DNA of 64,000 nucleotides from Paenibacillus campinasensis (GTDB taxonomy: Bacteria; Bacillota; Bacilli; Paenibacillales; Paenibacillaceae). Within the stretch, counting starts at the first letter, position 1; each line of letters begins with the position of its first letter. Under the pieces are notes generated by a model. It saw only the letters and a list, made by a program, of their open reading frames with translations, had not been told where the DNA came from and did no database searches. Made by a program: the position numbers and the translations under genes. Below are positions 61,445-64,000 of this stretch, one piece after another. The DNA is taken from positions 1-64,000 of the forward strand of contig NZ_NPBY01000057.1 in NCBI RefSeq assembly GCF_002272015.1, in the 5' to 3' direction.

Positions 61445-62899
61445 TTAAGAGATGCGTTCTGTTCCCAGATCACATTCCTTGAGCGGAATGATGCGGCTTT
61501 TCTTCACGATGGCATATCCGAACCAGATGGCCAGGAACAGCGGAATGCTCACATAAGTGGCAAACATGGTGTACCAGTCGATATCCCCGCTTAAATCACC
61601 TTGACCGATAATGGCCACAAGGCAGAGGATAAAGGCAAAGATCGGACCGAACGGGAACCAGCGTGCCCGGAACGGCAGCTCACGAAGGTCCCGCCCCTGT
61701 GCCTGGAAGGCTTTGCGGAAACGGTAATGACTTACCGCAATCGCAAGCCAGTTAATGAAGCCGCACATGCCCGATGCATTCAGCAGCCAGATGTAGACAA
61801 CACCGTCGCCGAAGAAGGAAGCCAGGAAAGCGAGCATGCCGACAGATGCTGTTACAATCAGTGCGGCAACAGGAACACCTCTCCGGTTCAGACGACTGAG
61901 CCATTTAGGAGCAAGCCCCTGCTTGGCCATCGCGTACAGCACTCGGGTTGAAGCATACATGCCCGAGTTTCCGGCAGACAGAACCGAAGTAAGGATAACC
62001 GCGTTCATGACGGATGCGGCGAAGGCAAGACCGGCTCGTTCAAACACCAGTGTGAACGGGCTGACACTAATGCTGTCAATGCTCGATTGAAGCAGACTTG
62101 GATGCGTGTAAGGGATCAGCAAGCCAATGACAAAGATCGCAAGAATGTAGAAAATGAGGATGCGCCAGAACACCTGGCGGATCGCTTGCGGCACATGCTT
62201 GCGCGGATTCTCGCTTTCCCCGGCGGCCACGCCGATCAGCTCCGTGCCCTGGAAGGAGAACCCTGCCGCCATGAACACGCCAATGAGCGCAAAGAATCCG
62301 CCGTGCACAGGCCCGCCGCCAAGATCGAAGTTGGAGAAGCCGACCGCTTCGCCGCCCAGAATGCCGAAGATCATGAGCACACCCACGATCAGAAAGACGA
62401 TCACCGTCACGACTTTGATCATGGCAAACCAGTATTCGGACTCTCCGTAGCCTTTGGCTGACAACACATTCAGTCCAAACATAATGCCGAGGAACAGCAG
62501 GCTCCACAGGAAGGAGGGGCTGTCCGGGAACCAGAATTTGATGATGACCGTCGCTGCCGCCAGCTCTGCGGCGATGGTAACCGCCCAGTTGTACCAGAAG
62601 TTCCAGCCGACGGCAAAGCCGAAGGCGGGGCTGACATAGCGGGATGCATACGTACTGAACGAGCCTGAATCCGGCAAATACGTAGCCAGTTCTCCGAGAC
62701 TGGTCATCAGGAAATATACCATAAGGCCGACGGCCGCATAAGCGATGAGCGCGCCTCCCGGTCCTGCCGACGATATGGCTCCGCCGCTGGCCAGGAACAG
62801 CCCGGTGCCGATGGAGCCGCCAAGGGCGATCATCGTCATATGCCGCGTCTTGAAGCTCGGCTTCAGCGATGTCGCCGGTGTAGATGTCTTACGATTCAA
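61445..62899 (-). CDS. lysP: lysine-specific amino acid permease (APC family)
   Basis: A 484-residue transporter with 12 spans. The N-terminus MTMIALGGSIGTGLFLASGG, GFSFQGTELIGVAAGESENP, SVSPFTLVFERAGL and VLSAGNSGMYASTRVLY closely follow E. coli LysP, a lysine:proton symporter. The start is TTG, about 9 bases after AGGAG. The gene is preceded by a lysine riboswitch and terminator, which independently supports lysine as substrate. Without the riboswitch, other APC permeases such as YvbW-like proteins would be alternatives. Confidence 0.93.
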   Translation of the reverse strand: MNRKTSTPATSLKPSFKTRHMTMIALGGSIGTGLFLASGGAISSAGPGGALIAYAAVGLMVYFLMTSLGELATYLPDSGSFSTYASRYVSPAFGFAVGWNFWYNWAVTIAAELAAATVIIKFWFPDSPSFLWSLLFLGIMFGLNVLSAKGYGESEYWFAMIKVVTVIVFLIVGVLMIFGILGGEAVGFSNFDLGGGPVHGGFFALIGVFMAAGFSFQGTELIGVAAGESENPRKHVPQAIRQVFWRILIFYILAIFVIGLLIPYTHPSLLQSSIDSISVSPFTLVFERAGLAFAASVMNAVILTSVLSAGNSGMYASTRVLYAMAKQGLAPKWLSRLNRRGVPVAALIVTASVGMLAFLASFFGDGVVYIWLLNASGMCGFINWLAIAVSHYRFRKAFQAQGRDLRELPFRARWFPFGPIFAFILCLVAIIGQGDLSGDIDWYTMFATYVSIPLFLAIWFGYAIVKKSRIIPLKECDLGTERIS

Positions 62900-63027
62900 A
62901 ACCTAACACTCCTCTATACGAAATTAAGGGCACATGATGCCATGCGAGACGGACAAAGGTACAATCCTTCAACTGCATGGACCATGCTGACCCGCTGCTT
63001 CCCATATACGGGATGATCTCTTGCGTA

Positions 63028-63064
63028 GAAAAACATAAAGGACCGCAGGTTGTTACCTGCGGTC
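63028..63064 (-). terminator. riboswitch expression-platform terminator of lysP
   Basis: GACCGCAGGT and ACCTGCGGTC pair over 10 bases with a short loop; on the minus strand CCTTTATGTTTTTC follows. It lies between the lysine aptamer and the lysP start, so lysine binding would favour termination. Confidence 0.85.
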
Positions 63065-63137
63065 TGTTCCATAGACGCCGCACCAAACCTTCCAGAAGAT
63101 AGCGCAACACGGTTGCCCGCCGGCCGTTCACATTATA

Positions 63138-63308
63138 GATGAACATGCAGGCGCTCCGTGACAGTTCCGTTTCTTTCGACAACGGCCCCAGCATGGGGGC
63201 CAAGAGTGATTCCCCCACACTTCGGCAGACGCGCCTTTCACCCGTGCTTCATCGGCTCCTCTTCGCCTTCACACGCTTACTGATCACGTCCGCAACCTCT
63301 ACCTCATC
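63138..63308 (-). ncRNA. lysine riboswitch (L box) controlling lysP
   Basis: Read on the minus strand, the 171-base segment holds the conserved lysine-aptamer blocks in order: GATGAGGTAGAGGTTGCGG, GGTGAAAGG followed by CTGCCGAAG, TCTTGGC with GCTGGGGCCGTT, and ACTGTCACGGAG. The terminal GATGA/TCATC pair forms P1. It matches the Firmicute L box and sits directly upstream of lysP with a terminator between. Confidence 0.92.
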
Positions 63309-63327
63309 GTAGGAATGATGAGGCTAT

Positions 63328-63356
63328 CTCATATTTGATTTTCCCAGGATTGCCAA
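63328..63356 (-). promoter_or_regulatory. lysP promoter
   Basis: On the minus strand TTGGCA (63356-63351) and TATGAG (63333-63328) are exactly 17 bases apart, starting transcription just before the riboswitch aptamer. An inverted repeat ATCCGATA/TATCGGAT (63372-63406) lies upstream. The rest of 63407-63559 shows nothing further. Confidence 0.7.
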
Positions 63357-63559
63357 CAACAATCGCTTCGCATCCGATATAGACGCCACATATAGATGTA
63401 TCGGATCATTCCGTACTATATATGGTGTTGGATGACTGCGGATGCTTAGAGTTATTGACACATCCGTACACAAGAGATTCCTAGTATATATCACATGAAG
63501 TGTTAGATGCAATGGTTAAATTTACTTGCGCCCCATCATGTGAGGCGTTTCTGTGACAT

Positions 63560-64000
63560 TTAGGATTTGGAGCGCTTGGCCATCTGCTGCCACACGGTGC
63601 CGGCGGCTTCTTCGCCGGACTGAATGCGCTCCAGCGCCATTCTCGCCTGCAGGCTAACCTCGAATTCCGGATCATCGGCCGCTTCCTCCAGGGCAGGTCT
63701 GGCCTCTTCAGTACCAACCTCGTACAGGAAGCGGGCTGCGCGCCAGCGTACAATTTTGCTGCTGTCCTTCAGCGCCTCGGTCATGACCGGCGTTGCTGCC
63801 GGATCGCCGATGTCGGAGAGGGTATCACCAGCAGTACGCCGAACGGCCGGCGAGTCATCCCGCATCGCTTCATACAGAAGCTCCATCGCTTCCGGCGTGC
63901 GCAGATCCCCGAGATAGACGACTACCAGCCTGCGGATCTGCATCTTCGGATCATGAAGAACCTTGCGCAGCAGCGGGATATGCTGCTCGGTCGGCTCCAG
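63560..64000 (-). CDS. HEAT-repeat protein, C-terminal part (CvfC/YpgR-like), cut by the window edge
   Basis: Only the last 146 codons are in the window; the frame is open to base 64000. The visible part is a chain of HEAT-like helical repeats of about 31 residues (MELLYEAMRDDSPAVRRTAG, VMTEALKDSSKIVRWRAARF, PALEEAADDPEFEVSLQARM), ending in GTVWQQMAKRSKS. This resembles the C-terminal end of the conserved virulence factor C family (Bacillus YpgR, Staphylococcus CvfC), whose N-terminal half carries a Nfu-like scaffold domain that cannot be seen here. The repeats serve protein binding. Confidence 0.72.
   Translation of the reverse strand: MEPTEQHIPLLRKVLHDPKMQIRRLVVVYLGDLRTPEAMELLYEAMRDDSPAVRRTAGDTLSDIGDPAATPVMTEALKDSSKIVRWRAARFLYEVGTEEARPALEEAADDPEFEVSLQARMALERIQSGEEAAGTVWQQMAKRSKS

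Noticed and set aside
1..64000. tRNA or rRNA genes, CRISPR arrays, insertion sequences, prophage
   Set aside because: No cloverleaf with a GGTTC-type T-arm, no spaced direct-repeat series, no transposase or integrase motif, and no rRNA core sequence was found while reading both strands.

Overview
The window looks like a chromosomal segment of a Paenibacillus-type Firmicute. The evidence is paired YesM/YesN-type sensor kinase and AraC-type response regulators beside sugar ABC transporters, strong Gram-positive Shine-Dalgarno sites with several TTG/GTG starts, a ribonuclease J, a Firmicute-style xylR-xylAB locus with XylR operator and cre site, lipoprotein binding proteins, and an S-layer-homology protein. 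No rRNA, tRNA, CRISPR array, phage or insertion sequence was seen. The right-hand edge cuts a HEAT-repeat gene.

Bases 1-5100 hold a permuted papain-like hydrolase, a NiaP-like MFS transporter, ribonuclease J and a cupin-AraC regulator. Bases 5200-30600 are a large glycan-utilisation region. It contains a GH31 alpha-xylosidase, a kinase/regulator pair with a complete LplB/YtcP/LplA-like ABC importer and a GH95 alpha-L-fucosidase, then a second kinase/regulator pair with a second complete sugar importer, followed by GH1 beta-glucosidase, GH42 beta-galactosidase and GH36 alpha-galactosidase. None of the glycosidases has a signal peptide. The set matches what is needed to import fucosylated xyloglucan oligosaccharides and strip them inside the cell; this is the best systems-level hypothesis in the window. 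The XylR-controlled xylA-xylB genes at 52966-57369 would handle the released xylose.

Bases 30600-35150 hold small hypothetical proteins, a TauE/SafE-type permease, an aldo/keto reductase and a homodimeric-type ABC exporter. Bases 35490-40962 form a tight five-gene unit: ABC ATPase, ABC-2 permease fused to a protease-like extracytoplasmic domain without a visible metal site, ECF sigma factor, membrane protein, second ABC ATPase. Bases 41000-44800 are visibly AT-richer and carry an ABC ATPase with three membrane subunits opposite a small secreted protein, probably acquired by transfer.

Bases 45150-52830 are mixed: an SDR oxidoreductase, O-acetylhomoserine sulfhydrylase, a stand-alone degenerate PEP-utilising-enzyme-like barrel, a P1B-4-type metal ATPase with a Fur-like box and leader hairpin, thioredoxin reductase and a small membrane protein. 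After the xyl locus come a YcdB/SLH surface protein and a secreted transglutaminase-fold protein. Then comes a lysP-type permease under a clear lysine riboswitch with its own promoter and terminator, and the partial HEAT-repeat gene.

Several operons carry strong intercistronic hairpins, notably just ahead of both binding-protein genes. A hairpin-forming intergenic repeat occurs twice, 15 kb apart.
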